From an uncultured Chloroflexota bacterium (GTDB lineage: Bacteria > Chloroflexota > Anaerolineae > Caldilineales > Caldilineaceae): DNA of 14,792 nucleotides. Position numbers and translations under genes: made by a program. Positions 7,840 through 14,792 of this stretch are shown one piece after another (the first letter of the stretch is position 1; every line of letters begins with the position of its first letter). Under the pieces are notes generated by a model. It was not told where the DNA came from. It searched no databases and saw nothing but the letters and a program-made list of their open reading frames with translations. The stretch covers positions 1 through 14,792 of the forward strand of contig CAIOHJ010000119.1 in the NCBI GenBank assembly GCA_903858085.1, written 5' to 3'.

Positions 7840-8892
7840 CTAACACAGAGGAGTGCGCCGGGCGGCCAGCAGGTTGACCGCGTCGCGCAACATGGCCGCT
7901 GCGGTAGGGAGCGGCTCTCGCTCCCAGATTTTGTGATACAGGTTGCCGTAGAGGTCGGTCCGCAGCTCGACCCCCATCTCCCAGCCGCTGCACTGACCCA
8001 GAAAGCTGTCCGCTGGCACGGCGGTCGGGCGCACAGAGAGCAGATACCCCTGTTCGCTGCGTTCGGCAACAGCCAGCAGTTTGACGGTGGCTCCCTGCTG
8101 TGCCGCCTTCGCAAGCTGTTCGGCGGTCACGCCGGTGATGCCCTGCACCGGGACGTCGGCCAGGGTCACATCCAGCCCCAGGATGCTGTTGGCGACGATC
8201 ACCAGCTTGTTCGCTGCATCCCAGCCTTCGACATCCAAAGACGGGTCGCTCTCGGCGATCCCACAGCGTTGGGCTTCTGCCAGCGCAGCGGCGTAGCTGT
8301 GGCCCAGCGCCATTTCCGCCAGGATGTAGTTGGTGGTGGCGTTGAAGATGCCGCGCAGGCCCAGGAATTCGGCGGCCACCAGGTCGCGCTGCCCGATGTT
8401 GATCACCGGCAGCGCACCGCAGACTGTGGCGCTGAAGGCAAGCCCGGCGCCCGAACTGGCAGCCAGTTCGTGCAGCTCGCGGTAGGCCAGCACGAGCGGC
8501 CCTTTGTTGGCCAGCACGACGGTGGTCCCGCAGCGCAGCGCTGCCCGCACCGCGCTGAGCCCTGGTTCGCCGGTGTGGAGGTTGACCGGGGATGCCTCCA
8601 GCAGCAGGTCGCAGCGGAGGGTGGACAGGAGCTCTGCGGGCGTGGCTCCTGCTTTGTAGCCGGGCAAGGCGCGGACCTGCCCCCCGGCCTCTTTGAACCG
8701 ACGGAGCGCTGCCGGGTCAAAGCCAGCTGGGTCGACCGCCCCGCCGCTGCTGTCTGCCACACAGAGAATGTGGAAGCGGAGCTGGTAGCGCCGGGCCAGT
8801 TCGGTGGATTTCAGCTCCAGGATGCGCAGAAAGTTGCGGTTGACATTCCCCAGCCCGACCAGCGCACAGGAGACAGTTTTGATCGAAGCCAT
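7840..8892 (-). CDS. hom: Homoserine dehydrogenase, short form without ACT domain
   Basis: 350 residues from ATG 8892, with AAGGA about 7 nt upstream. The family reduces aspartate semialdehyde to homoserine with NAD(P)H. N-terminal Rossmann motif: VGLGNVN (12-18), where the third Gly of GxGxxG is Asn. Catalytic-domain motifs: GIFNATTNYI (181-190, usually NGTTNYI) and ESDPSLDVEGWDAANKL (214-230). D225 and K229 keep the spacing of the catalytic Asp/Lys pair, and K130 lies in ANKGPL. It stops after the catalytic domain, with no C-terminal ACT domain, so Thr feedback through that domain is absent. No threonine synthase, homoserine kinase or aspartokinase lies nearby. The context (KDG-type kinase, GNAT, ABC importer) leaves a role outside Thr/Met synthesis open. 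Confidence 0.85.
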   Translation of the reverse strand: MASIKTVSCALVGLGNVNRNFLRILELKSTELARRYQLRFHILCVADSSGGAVDPAGFDPAALRRFKEAGGQVRALPGYKAGATPAELLSTLRCDLLLEASPVNLHTGEPGLSAVRAALRCGTTVVLANKGPLVLAYRELHELAASSGAGLAFSATVCGALPVINIGQRDLVAAEFLGLRGIFNATTNYILAEMALGHSYAAALAEAQRCGIAESDPSLDVEGWDAANKLVIVANSILGLDVTLADVPVQGITGVTAEQLAKAAQQGATVKLLAVAERSEQGYLLSVRPTAVPADSFLGQCSGWEMGVELRTDLYGNLYHKIWEREPLPTAAAMLRDAVNLLAARRTPLC

Positions 8893-8943
8893 CAGGATTC
8901 CTTGTTCAGCAGTGTAAAAGAGAGCTGGCCAGTGGTTGACAGC

Positions 8944-9912
8944 TCAACGGCGGATGGCCGTGCTCTGGCTGAGCAGGCTCTCCAGTTCAGCACGATGGGT
9001 GACCACCATGTCGCCGTGCTGGCTGAGCGCCAGTGCGGCCAGGGTCACACCGTAGCGCAGCCCCAGGGCCAGGTCACCGCCCAGCCAGCCGGTCAACACC
9101 CCGGCGGCCAGGGCGTCGCCCGCTCCGGGCCGGTCGATGAGGGTGGTCGGCACCGCCGGTTGGTGGTGCAGCTGTTCGCCGTCCCAGAGCCAGGCGCCTG
9201 CACTGCCGGCGGACATGACGGTGACTGCGGTTTGCATCTTGGCAGCCAAAACGCGCACGGCGCTCTCCGGCGGGCCGACGATGCCAAACAGGCGGTCCGC
9301 ATCTTGTTGGCTGCAAAAGAGCAGCGCCACGTTGCGGGCCAGCCTGGCCAGCACAGGGGCAGCCTCCGCTGGCTGCCACAGCCGGGCTCGGTAGTTGATG
9401 TCGAAGCTGACGGCGACGCCAGCCTGGCGGGCACGGGCCAGCGCCTCCTCGGTGATGGCCAGGCTGCTGGCCGACAAGGCTGGCGTAATGCCGGTCAGGT
9501 GCAGCAGCCGACTGTCCAGCAGATGAGACCAGGCAACCTGGGCTGGGGTCAGCTGGGCTGCGCAGGAGCCAGCCCGGTCGTAGATGACTTCGGTCGGACG
9601 GGGCGGCGCAGAAAATTCGACAAAATAAAGCCCCATTCGCCCGATGGAATTCCAGACCACCCCTTCCAGGTTGACGCCGGCCAGGCGCAGCTGGTTGGCC
9701 GCCAGCCTGCCCAGCGCCGAAGCGGGCAGGGCGCCACACCAGGCGGTAGGGTGCCCGAGGCGGGCCAGCAAGGTCGCCACGTTGGACTCCGCCCCGCCCG
9801 GCCGCAGGTCAAGCTGGTCAGCCATCTCCAGCCGTTCGCCCGCCGCCACACTGAGCCGCAGCATGGTCTCGCCGAGCGTGGTGACATCAAAACGCGTTCC
9901 CCGATCCGTCAT
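8944..9912 (-). CDS. PfkB-family sugar kinase, 2-keto-3-deoxygluconate kinase-like
   Basis: 322 residues from ATG 9912 (MTDRGTRFDV), with AGGA upstream; the frame is open far beyond this start but through the divergent regulatory region. PfkB/ribokinase motifs: substrate-side RPGGAESNVA (37-46), DINYRARLW (171-179, the D-x-N-x-R-x-x-LW pattern common in KDG kinases) and DRPGAGDALAAG (260-271), with D266 the expected catalytic base and GAGD the anion hole. The likely reaction is ATP-dependent phosphorylation of 2-keto-3-deoxygluconate or a related sugar acid in the cytoplasm. Substrate assignment by motif is tentative; fructose or another sugar is possible. First gene of the minus-strand cluster, 51 nt before hom. 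Confidence 0.82.
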   Translation of the reverse strand: MTDRGTRFDVTTLGETMLRLSVAAGERLEMADQLDLRPGGAESNVATLLARLGHPTAWCGALPASALGRLAANQLRLAGVNLEGVVWNSIGRMGLYFVEFSAPPRPTEVIYDRAGSCAAQLTPAQVAWSHLLDSRLLHLTGITPALSASSLAITEEALARARQAGVAVSFDINYRARLWQPAEAAPVLARLARNVALLFCSQQDADRLFGIVGPPESAVRVLAAKMQTAVTVMSAGSAGAWLWDGEQLHHQPAVPTTLIDRPGAGDALAAGVLTGWLGGDLALGLRYGVTLAALALSQHGDMVVTHRAELESLLSQSTAIRR

Positions 9913-9952
9913 TGGCTGGATTCCTGTCTGTTGCACAAAAAACAATGGCTGT

Positions 9953-9982
9953 ATTTTACCCGATGTACGGCACGCGCGCCAA
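9953..9982 (-). promoter_or_regulatory. Candidate promoter for the minus-strand kinase-hom cluster
   Basis: Read on the minus strand, TTGGCG (9982-9977) and TAAAAT (9958-9953) are separated by 18 nt. They match the -35 and -10 consensus at 4/6 and 5/6. Transcription would begin near 9946, about 34 nt before the kinase ATG. It is divergent from the aro promoter. Confidence 0.45.
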
Positions 9983-10033
9983 CTTGCCCGCCAAACCGGG
10001 GCAGCACCAACCTTTTTTTTCTCTGTTTCCCGA

Positions 10034-10062
10034 TTGACAACCCCATGCAGTCGTGTTATTCT
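10034..10062 (+). promoter_or_regulatory. Sigma-70-type promoter of the aro operon
   Basis: TTGACA (10034-10039, perfect -35), 17-nt spacer, TATTCT (10057-10062, 4/6 match to TATAAT). A run of eight T at 10013-10020 lies upstream and could act as an UP element. Transcription should start near 10069, giving an untranslated leader of about 365 nt before aroH. This length leaves room for the attenuation structures described below. Confidence 0.7.
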
Positions 10063-10124
10063 GAAAAGCAGCTCGGTAGAAAGCAGACAGCGTTGAACAG
10101 GCAAAGGGAGACAGGCGACAGAAA

Positions 10125-10328
10125 ATGTTGGCAAGGCCAGGAGTCCATCTGCAAACCCAGAACAAGGCCGCGCCCTGGCGCGCAGCTGTGTTTGCGGCAG
10201 TCCGCCTTGTCTGCGACCCGCGCCACGAGTGGCGTGGGTTTTTTGTGCGCTACGTCTCCTTTTATTTTTATTATTTTGGCTATCGCCAGAGGCCGACCTG
10301 CGCTGGAGCGACAATCATGCCTGGATAG
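10125..10328 (+). CDS. Candidate Phe/Tyr-rich leader peptide of the aro operon
   Basis: A 67-codon frame from ATG 10125 to TAG 10326-10328. Residues 39-53 read FFVRYVSFYFYYFGY: five Phe and five Tyr in 15 codons (10239-10283). The product would have no enzymatic role; ribosome progress over these codons would sense charged tRNA-Phe and tRNA-Tyr. The start is uncertain. ATG 10125 has GGGAG at 10106-10110, 14 nt away, which is too far for a good site. GTG 10245 has GGG 6 nt upstream and would give a 27-residue peptide (MRYVSFYFYYFGYRQ at its N-terminus), closer to normal leader length. Caution: the DNA here is T/A-rich, which raises the chance of TTT and TAT codons in this frame. Confidence 0.55.
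   Translation: MLARPGVHLQTQNKAAPWRAAVFAAVRLVCDPRHEWRGFFVRYVSFYFYYFGYRQRPTCAGATIMPG
10169..10182 (+). promoter_or_regulatory. Hairpin able to sequester an upstream antiterminator strand
   Basis: CGCGC (10169-10173) and GCGCG (10178-10182) form a 5-bp GC stem around CCTG. The segment TGGCGCG (10176-10182) can instead pair perfectly over 7 bp with CGCGCCA (10219-10225), the 5' arm of the first terminator. This could switch the first terminator, but short GC-rich complementarity is common in this DNA. Confidence 0.3.
10216..10244 (+). terminator. First intrinsic terminator in the aro leader
   Basis: ACCCGCGCCA (10216-10225) and TGGCGTGGGT (10230-10239) form a 10-bp stem with one G-U pair and a CGAG loop. 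Six T residues follow at 10239-10244. It lies about 150 nt downstream of the promoter and about 190 nt before aroH, so it is a premature terminator. Its T tract also encodes the first two Phe codons of the candidate leader frame. Confidence 0.7.
10286..10306 (+). promoter_or_regulatory. Hairpin 1:2 (anti-antiterminator) after the Phe/Tyr codons
   Basis: CCAG-AGG (10286-10292) pairs with CCT (10297-10299) and CTGG (10303-10306). This gives 7 bp with a CCGA loop and a 3-nt bulge. It begins 3 nt after the last Tyr codon and hides most of the antiterminator strand (10292-10304). A ribosome stalled on the Phe/Tyr run would cover its 5' arm. Confidence 0.45.
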
Positions 10329-10365
10329 AAAGGCACCGAGAGATCGCTACACAAGCGAGGTTGGC
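10292..10365 (+). promoter_or_regulatory. Antiterminator pairing (region 2:3) of the aro attenuator
   Basis: GCCGACCTGCGCT (10292-10304) pairs with AGCGAGGTTGGC (10354-10365), the 5' arm of the second terminator. There are 12 pairs, one of them G-U, and one bulged G at 10300. It uses essentially the whole terminator arm, including T10361 that bulges in the terminator fold. The two structures are therefore mutually exclusive. Confidence 0.6.
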
Positions 10366-10385
10366 AAAAGCCGCCTCGCTTTTTT
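10353..10385 (+). terminator. Second intrinsic terminator (attenuator) just upstream of aroH
   Basis: AAGCGAGG (10353-10360) pairs with CCTCGCTT (10374-10381). An inner G-U and three GC pairs close an AAAA loop (10366-10369), with one bulged T. Six T residues follow at 10380-10385. It lies 49 nt before the aroH ATG and would end transcription before the first structural gene unless the antiterminator forms. Confidence 0.8.
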
Positions 10386-10434
10386 GTTGTGCGCGCTGAA
10401 ACGCACCGAAGAAGCAGATGGGAGAAGCTGAACC

Positions 10435-10875
10435 ATGACAGTTGTGTGCAGAGGGGTCCGTGGGGCGACCACGGTCCGCAGCGACGACCGTGAAGAGATC
10501 CTCCGGGCCACGCGTGAATTGCTGGCCCTGATGATCCATCTCAACGGCATTCAGAAAGAAGATGTGGCCAGCGCCATTTTTACGACGACGCTGGACTTGA
10601 ATGCCGCCTTCCCTGCCACCGCCGCGCGCCAGCTGGGGTGGCTCGATGTGCCGTTGATGTGCAGCCACGAGATCGAGGTGCCCGGCTCTTTGGGAATGTG
10701 CATCCGGGCGTTGGTGCACTGGAACACCCACCACCCCCAAGACCGGGTCCAGCATGTCTATCTCAGGGAGGCACAGTCGTTGCGCCCCGACAAAACTGTG
10801 CTGTTGTCAAGCGTTGATATGCAGGAGTTGAACCGTTGGATCGAAGAACAGCTGCGTGCATGGAGGGAAAAATGA
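10435..10875 (+). CDS. aroH: Chorismate mutase, AroH type
   Basis: 146 residues; converts chorismate to prephenate, the branch point to Phe and Tyr. It aligns along its length with the trimeric B. subtilis AroH: RGVRGATT at 6-13 (R9 equals R7), E79 (E78), R91 (R90) and Y109 (Y108, in RVQHVYL), plus C76 next to the active site. All catalytic residues are present. It is about 20 residues longer than the B. subtilis enzyme at the C-terminus, with a charged helical tail (ELNRWIEEQLRAWREK). GGAG at 10421-10424 serves ATG 10435. First structural gene of the aro operon; its TGA overlaps the pheA ATG. Confidence 0.95.
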   Translation: MTVVCRGVRGATTVRSDDREEILRATRELLALMIHLNGIQKEDVASAIFTTTLDLNAAFPATAARQLGWLDVPLMCSHEIEVPGSLGMCIRALVHWNTHHPQDRVQHVYLREAQSLRPDKTVLLSSVDMQELNRWIEEQLRAWREK

Positions 10876-11744
10876 CGGTTGCGGCCTTTCAAGGCGAGCA
10901 CGGTGCCTACTCAGAAGAAGCGTGCCGCCACTATTTTGGCGAGGGGGTGACCACCCAGCCCTGCCGGTCGTTCGACGACATCTTTGCTCTGGTCGAGTCC
11001 GGGCAGGCGGGCTATGGGGTTGTGCCGGTCGAAAACTCGACGGCAGGAAGCATCAACAAATCGTACGACCTGCTGCTGGACCACGATCTCAAAGTGCACG
11101 GCGAGGTTTTGCTGCGTGTGCGCCACAACCTGCTCACGGTGCCCGGAAACCAGGAGCCAGGGCGCGCCCGCATCACCCAGGTGCGCAGCCATCCCCAGGC
11201 ACTGGCCCAGTGTGAGACCTACCTGAATCGACGGAAACTGGCCGCAGTCCCCTGGTACGACACCGCCGGGAGTGCCAAAGATCTGGCCGCTGACCCTGTG
11301 GAGGGAGTTGCGGTGATCGCCAGCCGGTTGGCTGCAGAAGTGTACGGGCTGGCGATCATCGACGAGGGGATCGAAGATCTGCCCAACAACTACACACGCT
11401 TTTTTGTCGTGGGCCGGGGCGATCCGCCGCTGGGCGAACGGACCAAGACGTCGCTGGTCTTTGCGGTCCCCAACACCCCGGGTTCGCTCTATCAGGCGTT
11501 GGGGGAGTTCGCCACCCGCCAGGTCAACCTGACCAAACTGGAGAGCCGCCCGCGGCGCAACCGGACCTGGCAGTATGTGTTTTATGTCGATCTTGACGGC
11601 CACTGGCAGGACGTGAATGTCAGCGCTGCCATCGTCGGGCTGTTGAATCGGGCGGTGTTTGTCAAATTGCTGGGCAGCTACCCGGCGGCCCGTTCGCTGG
11701 AGCACGAGGCGACGGCGGGCCAGGCTGCGCTGCTGCAGATTTGA
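10872..11744 (+). CDS. pheA: Prephenate dehydratase with regulatory ACT domain
   Basis: 290 residues; converts prephenate to phenylpyruvate, the last step before transamination to Phe. The start ATG 10872 overlaps the aroH stop as ATGA and has GGAGGG just upstream; ATG 10860 is possible but lacks a ribosome site. The catalytic domain (about 1-185) has FQGEHGAYSEEA (6-17), VPVENSTAGSI (51-61) and the essential TRF motif (T175-R176-F177). The ACT domain (about 192-270) carries ESRP (224-227), the motif that binds Phe, so feedback inhibition by Phe is expected. It is a monofunctional dehydratase; the mutase activity comes from the separate aroH gene. Confidence 0.95.
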   Translation: MTVAAFQGEHGAYSEEACRHYFGEGVTTQPCRSFDDIFALVESGQAGYGVVPVENSTAGSINKSYDLLLDHDLKVHGEVLLRVRHNLLTVPGNQEPGRARITQVRSHPQALAQCETYLNRRKLAAVPWYDTAGSAKDLAADPVEGVAVIASRLAAEVYGLAIIDEGIEDLPNNYTRFFVVGRGDPPLGERTKTSLVFAVPNTPGSLYQALGEFATRQVNLTKLESRPRRNRTWQYVFYVDLDGHWQDVNVSAAIVGLLNRAVFVKLLGSYPAARSLEHEATAGQAALLQI

Positions 11745-11764
11745 GCAACTACAGGGGTGAAGTG

Positions 11765-11815
11765 ATGGACCAAGGGCCAGGTTTTGGAGAGAAAATGGGG
11801 GAGACCATCAGATGA
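11765..11815 (+). CDS. Short upstream ORF coupled to the first DAHP synthase gene (tentative)
   Basis: ATG 11765 opens a 16-codon frame (MDQGPGFGEKMGETIR) with a GGGGTGA site a few nt upstream. Its TGA overlaps the DAHP synthase start at 11812 as ATGA. It fills most of the 67-nt gap after pheA. It may couple translation or be chance. The peptide has one Phe and no Tyr or Trp, so it is not an obvious control-codon leader. Confidence 0.25.
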   Translation: MDQGPGFGEKMGETIR

Positions 11816-12875
11816 TCGTTGTCATGAAACCAGGAGCCACCGCCGCTGACATCGGGGCTGTGATCCGCAAAGCAGAAACGTTTGGTGTCCAGACCCACCC
11901 GATCTACGGTGAAAACCGGACTGTGGTGGCGTTGGTCGGGGATCTGACCGGGCTGACCCGGGAGGTCTTTGACCAGATGGAGGGGGTGTCGCACACGCTG
12001 CGCATTCAGGAGCCCTACAAACTGGCCAGCCGCACGGCGCGGCCGGAGAACAGCGTGATCGACGTTGCGGGCGGGCGTGTGCGGATCGGGGGATCGGCGG
12101 TGGTGGTGATGGCGGGCCCTTGCAGCGTAGAGGACCGCCAGCAGATCATCGACATTGCCTATGCGGTGCGTGAGGCGGGGGCGACCGTGCTGCGTGGGGG
12201 CGCCTTCAAGCCGCGCACCAGCCCCTATGATTTTCAAGGGTTGGGGGCGCGCGGGCTGGAATATCTGGCCGAGGCGCGTGAGGCGACCGGCCTGCCGGTC
12301 ATCACCGAAGTGATGCGGGAGGAGCAGGTGGCGCTGGTGGCTGAATACGCCGACATTTTGCAGATCGGGGCCCGCAACATGCAGAACTACGGGCTGCTGC
12401 ACGCGGTTGGCAAGCAGAGCAAGCCGGTGATGCTGAAACGCGGGATCAGCGGTACAATTCGGGAGCTGTTGATGTGTGCCGAATACATCGTCAGCAACGG
12501 CAACTACAACGTCATGCTCTGCGAGCGAGGGATTCGCACCTATGAGACAGCCACCCGCAACACCTTTGACCTCAACGCCGTTCCTGTCCTCAAGGGGCAG
12601 ACGCACCTGCCGATTGTGGCCGACCCTTCGCACGGCACCGGGCTGCGCGAGCTGGTGCCGGCAATGAGCCGGGCGGCTCTGGCCGCAGGGGCCGACGCCT
12701 TGATTCTCGAGGTGCACCCCGACCCGGACACGGCGGTCAGCGACGGGCGGCAGAGCCTGACGTTGGAAGAGTTTTCTGCGTTGATGAAAAGCCTGCGGCG
12801 GATCGCCCAGGCTGTGGATCGCACGATTTGGGAACCAGCAGGGCTGCTCGATGCAGCAGGAAAGGGAAGGACGCT

Positions 12876-12879
<4 letters not shown>
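11812..12879 (+). CDS. aroF: DAHP synthase, type I-beta with N-terminal regulatory domain (copy 1)
   Basis: 355 residues; condenses phosphoenolpyruvate and erythrose 4-phosphate, the first step of the shikimate pathway. GGGGGAG (11797-11803) lies 8 nt before ATG 11812. Residues 1-70 match the ferredoxin-like regulatory domain found in Thermotoga-type enzymes, which binds Phe/Tyr there. Barrel motifs: AGPCSVE (101-107), KPRTSPYDFQG (133-143), GARN (186-189), KRG (209-211), DPSHGTG (271-277) and EVHPDP (300-305). Putative metal ligands are C104, H274, E300 and D311, all present and offset by two from the T. maritima set. The C-terminus is about 17 residues longer than in copy 2. Its TGA overlaps copy 2's ATG. 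Confidence 0.94.
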
Positions 12880-13892
<1,013 letters not shown>

Positions 13893-13901
13893 CCTTTTGT
13901 C

Positions 13902-14777
13902 ATGGCCAAGCCACTCAAAGAGTGTTCGGTTGCTGTGGTCGGGTTGGGGCTGATGGGCGCCAGCCTGTGTATGGATCTGAAGGAAGGGCAGCGCTGTCGC
14001 GAGGTGCGCGGGGTTGCCCGACGCACCCGCACGGTGCTCGACGCGTTTTTTGCTGGCGCCGTCGATCTGGCGACCAACGATCTGCAGACAGGGGTTCTGG
14101 GGGCTGATCTGGTGGTCCTGGCCACACCGGCGCGTACGATTTTGTCCGCACTCGCCGAGATCGGCGAGCGGCTCTGGCCGGGCACTGTGGTGACCGACAT
14201 GGGCAGCACCAAAGGGGAGATCTGTGCGGCAATGGGGGCGCTTCCTCCTGCGGTGGAGCCGGTGGGGGGGCACCCGATGTGTGGCAAGGAGACGGCGGGC
14301 TTTGAGGCTGCGGAGTGTGGCCTGTATCGCGGGGCCACCTGGGTGCTCACCCCCCTGCCGCGCACCAGCCCCGACGCGCTGGCGCTGACGACGGAGCTGG
14401 TGCTCGCGGTGGGGGGGCGTCCGCTGCTCTTGGCGCCCGAACGCCACGACCGGCTGGTGGCCAGCATCAGCCACCTGCCCTTTTTGGTGGCCAGCGCGCT
14501 CACAGCCGCAGTCGCCGAGGTCGGCGACCAGGACCCCACCGTCTGGGCGGTGGCAGCGGGCGGTTTTCGAGATACCAGCCGGGTGGCTGCCAGCGACACC
14601 CAGATGTTCCTGGACATTCTGCTGACCAACCGCACGGCGGTGCTGGCGCAACTGGAGCGTTTCCAGGCCGATCTCGGCGCGCTCCATCGGCTGCTGGAGA
14701 GCAGCGACGAGGCGGGGTTGCGCCGACGGCTGGTCAGGACACAGCAGATTCGCGCCCGGTGGAAACCGCGTACATAA
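13902..14777 (+). CDS. tyrA: Prephenate dehydrogenase (TyrA), no ACT domain
   Basis: 291 residues; oxidative decarboxylation of prephenate to 4-hydroxyphenylpyruvate with NAD(P)+, the Tyr branch. NAD loop: VVGLGLMGASL (12-22). Other family motifs: DMGSTKGEI (99-107), VGGHPMCGKETAG (121-133) with catalytic H124, SHLPF (190-194) and GGFRDTSRVAASD (220-232). No C-terminal ACT domain, so it is a compact monofunctional enzyme. It could use arogenate instead; the motifs do not decide. ATG 13902 is 9 nt after the copy 2 stop and has no Shine-Dalgarno (CTGACCTTTTGTC precedes it), so initiation probably depends on coupling. Confidence 0.93.
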   Translation: MAKPLKECSVAVVGLGLMGASLCMDLKEGQRCREVRGVARRTRTVLDAFFAGAVDLATNDLQTGVLGADLVVLATPARTILSALAEIGERLWPGTVVTDMGSTKGEICAAMGALPPAVEPVGGHPMCGKETAGFEAAECGLYRGATWVLTPLPRTSPDALALTTELVLAVGGRPLLLAPERHDRLVASISHLPFLVASALTAAVAEVGDQDPTVWAVAAGGFRDTSRVAASDTQMFLDILLTNRTAVLAQLERFQADLGALHRLLESSDEAGLRRRLVRTQQIRARWKPRT

Positions 14778-14792
14778 TGAGAACTGGAGCAG
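14777..14792 (+). other. Possible start of the next operon gene (cut by window edge)
   Basis: The tyrA stop TAA overlaps an ATG at 14777-14779 (TAATG), followed by five more open codons to the edge. Alternatively GGAG at 14786-14789 is the ribosome site of a gene starting just outside. The operon probably continues; the product cannot be told. Confidence 0.2.

Noticed and set aside
10069..10385. T-box riboswitch in the aro leader
   Set aside because: A long leader with a terminator before an amino-acid operon suggested it, but the conserved T-box sequence (AGGGTGG...CCGCG type) and stem I features are not visible. The control-codon model explains the pairing better.
7819..10431. Very long plus-strand open frame (about 870 codons) over the kinase, dehydrogenase and aro leader
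   Set aside because: It runs antisense to two genes with clear catalytic motifs, has Gln/Gly/Arg-rich composition with no family resemblance, and crosses the promoter and both terminators. It is a GC-rich shadow frame.

Overview
The window is GC-rich bacterial DNA with dense, overlapping gene starts (several ATGA stop/start overlaps) and lipobox lipoproteins. An AroH-type chorismate mutase in an aromatic operon and a YnjBCD-like transporter beside thermophile-type DAHP synthases fit a member of Chloroflexota (Caldilinea/Anaerolineae-like). That placement is inferred from gene content only and was not tested.

Layout. (1) 3-113: 3' tail of an unrecognised plus-strand gene. (2) 246-3104, plus: one 952-residue predicted lipoprotein joining a serine beta-lactamase/D-Ala-D-Ala carboxypeptidase-like domain to a complete amidase-signature domain, both with intact catalytic motifs. 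(3) 3105-3293: a convergent gap in which I see no clear terminator or gene. (4) 3294-9912, minus: seven closely packed genes, read from 9912 downward: a PfkB sugar kinase (2-keto-3-deoxygluconate kinase-like), an ACT-less homoserine dehydrogenase, a GNAT acetyltransferase starting at GTG, then a YnjB-like binding lipoprotein, two separate permeases and an ATPase. All gaps are 64 nt or less and no terminator is visible between them, so they could be one transcript. Two perfect stem-loops with the same tetraloop sit at the permease-ATPase junction. (5) 9913-10434: a divergent regulatory region. (6) 10435-14777, plus: aroH, pheA, two tandem DAHP synthase genes and tyrA. Together these give the first step of the shikimate pathway plus the chorismate-to-phenylpyruvate and prephenate-to-hydroxyphenylpyruvate branches, i.e. 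a Phe/Tyr operon.

The most interesting part is the aro leader. A near-consensus promoter (TTGACA, 17 nt, TATTCT) is followed by two intrinsic terminator-like hairpins. Between them lies a small reading frame with 10 Phe/Tyr codons in 15. Directly after this run, a segment can pair over 12 base pairs with the 5' arm of the second terminator, forming a competing antiterminator. A further hairpin can sequester that segment. This is the layout of classical ribosome-mediated attenuation, with Phe/Tyr control codons upstream of Phe/Tyr biosynthesis genes.
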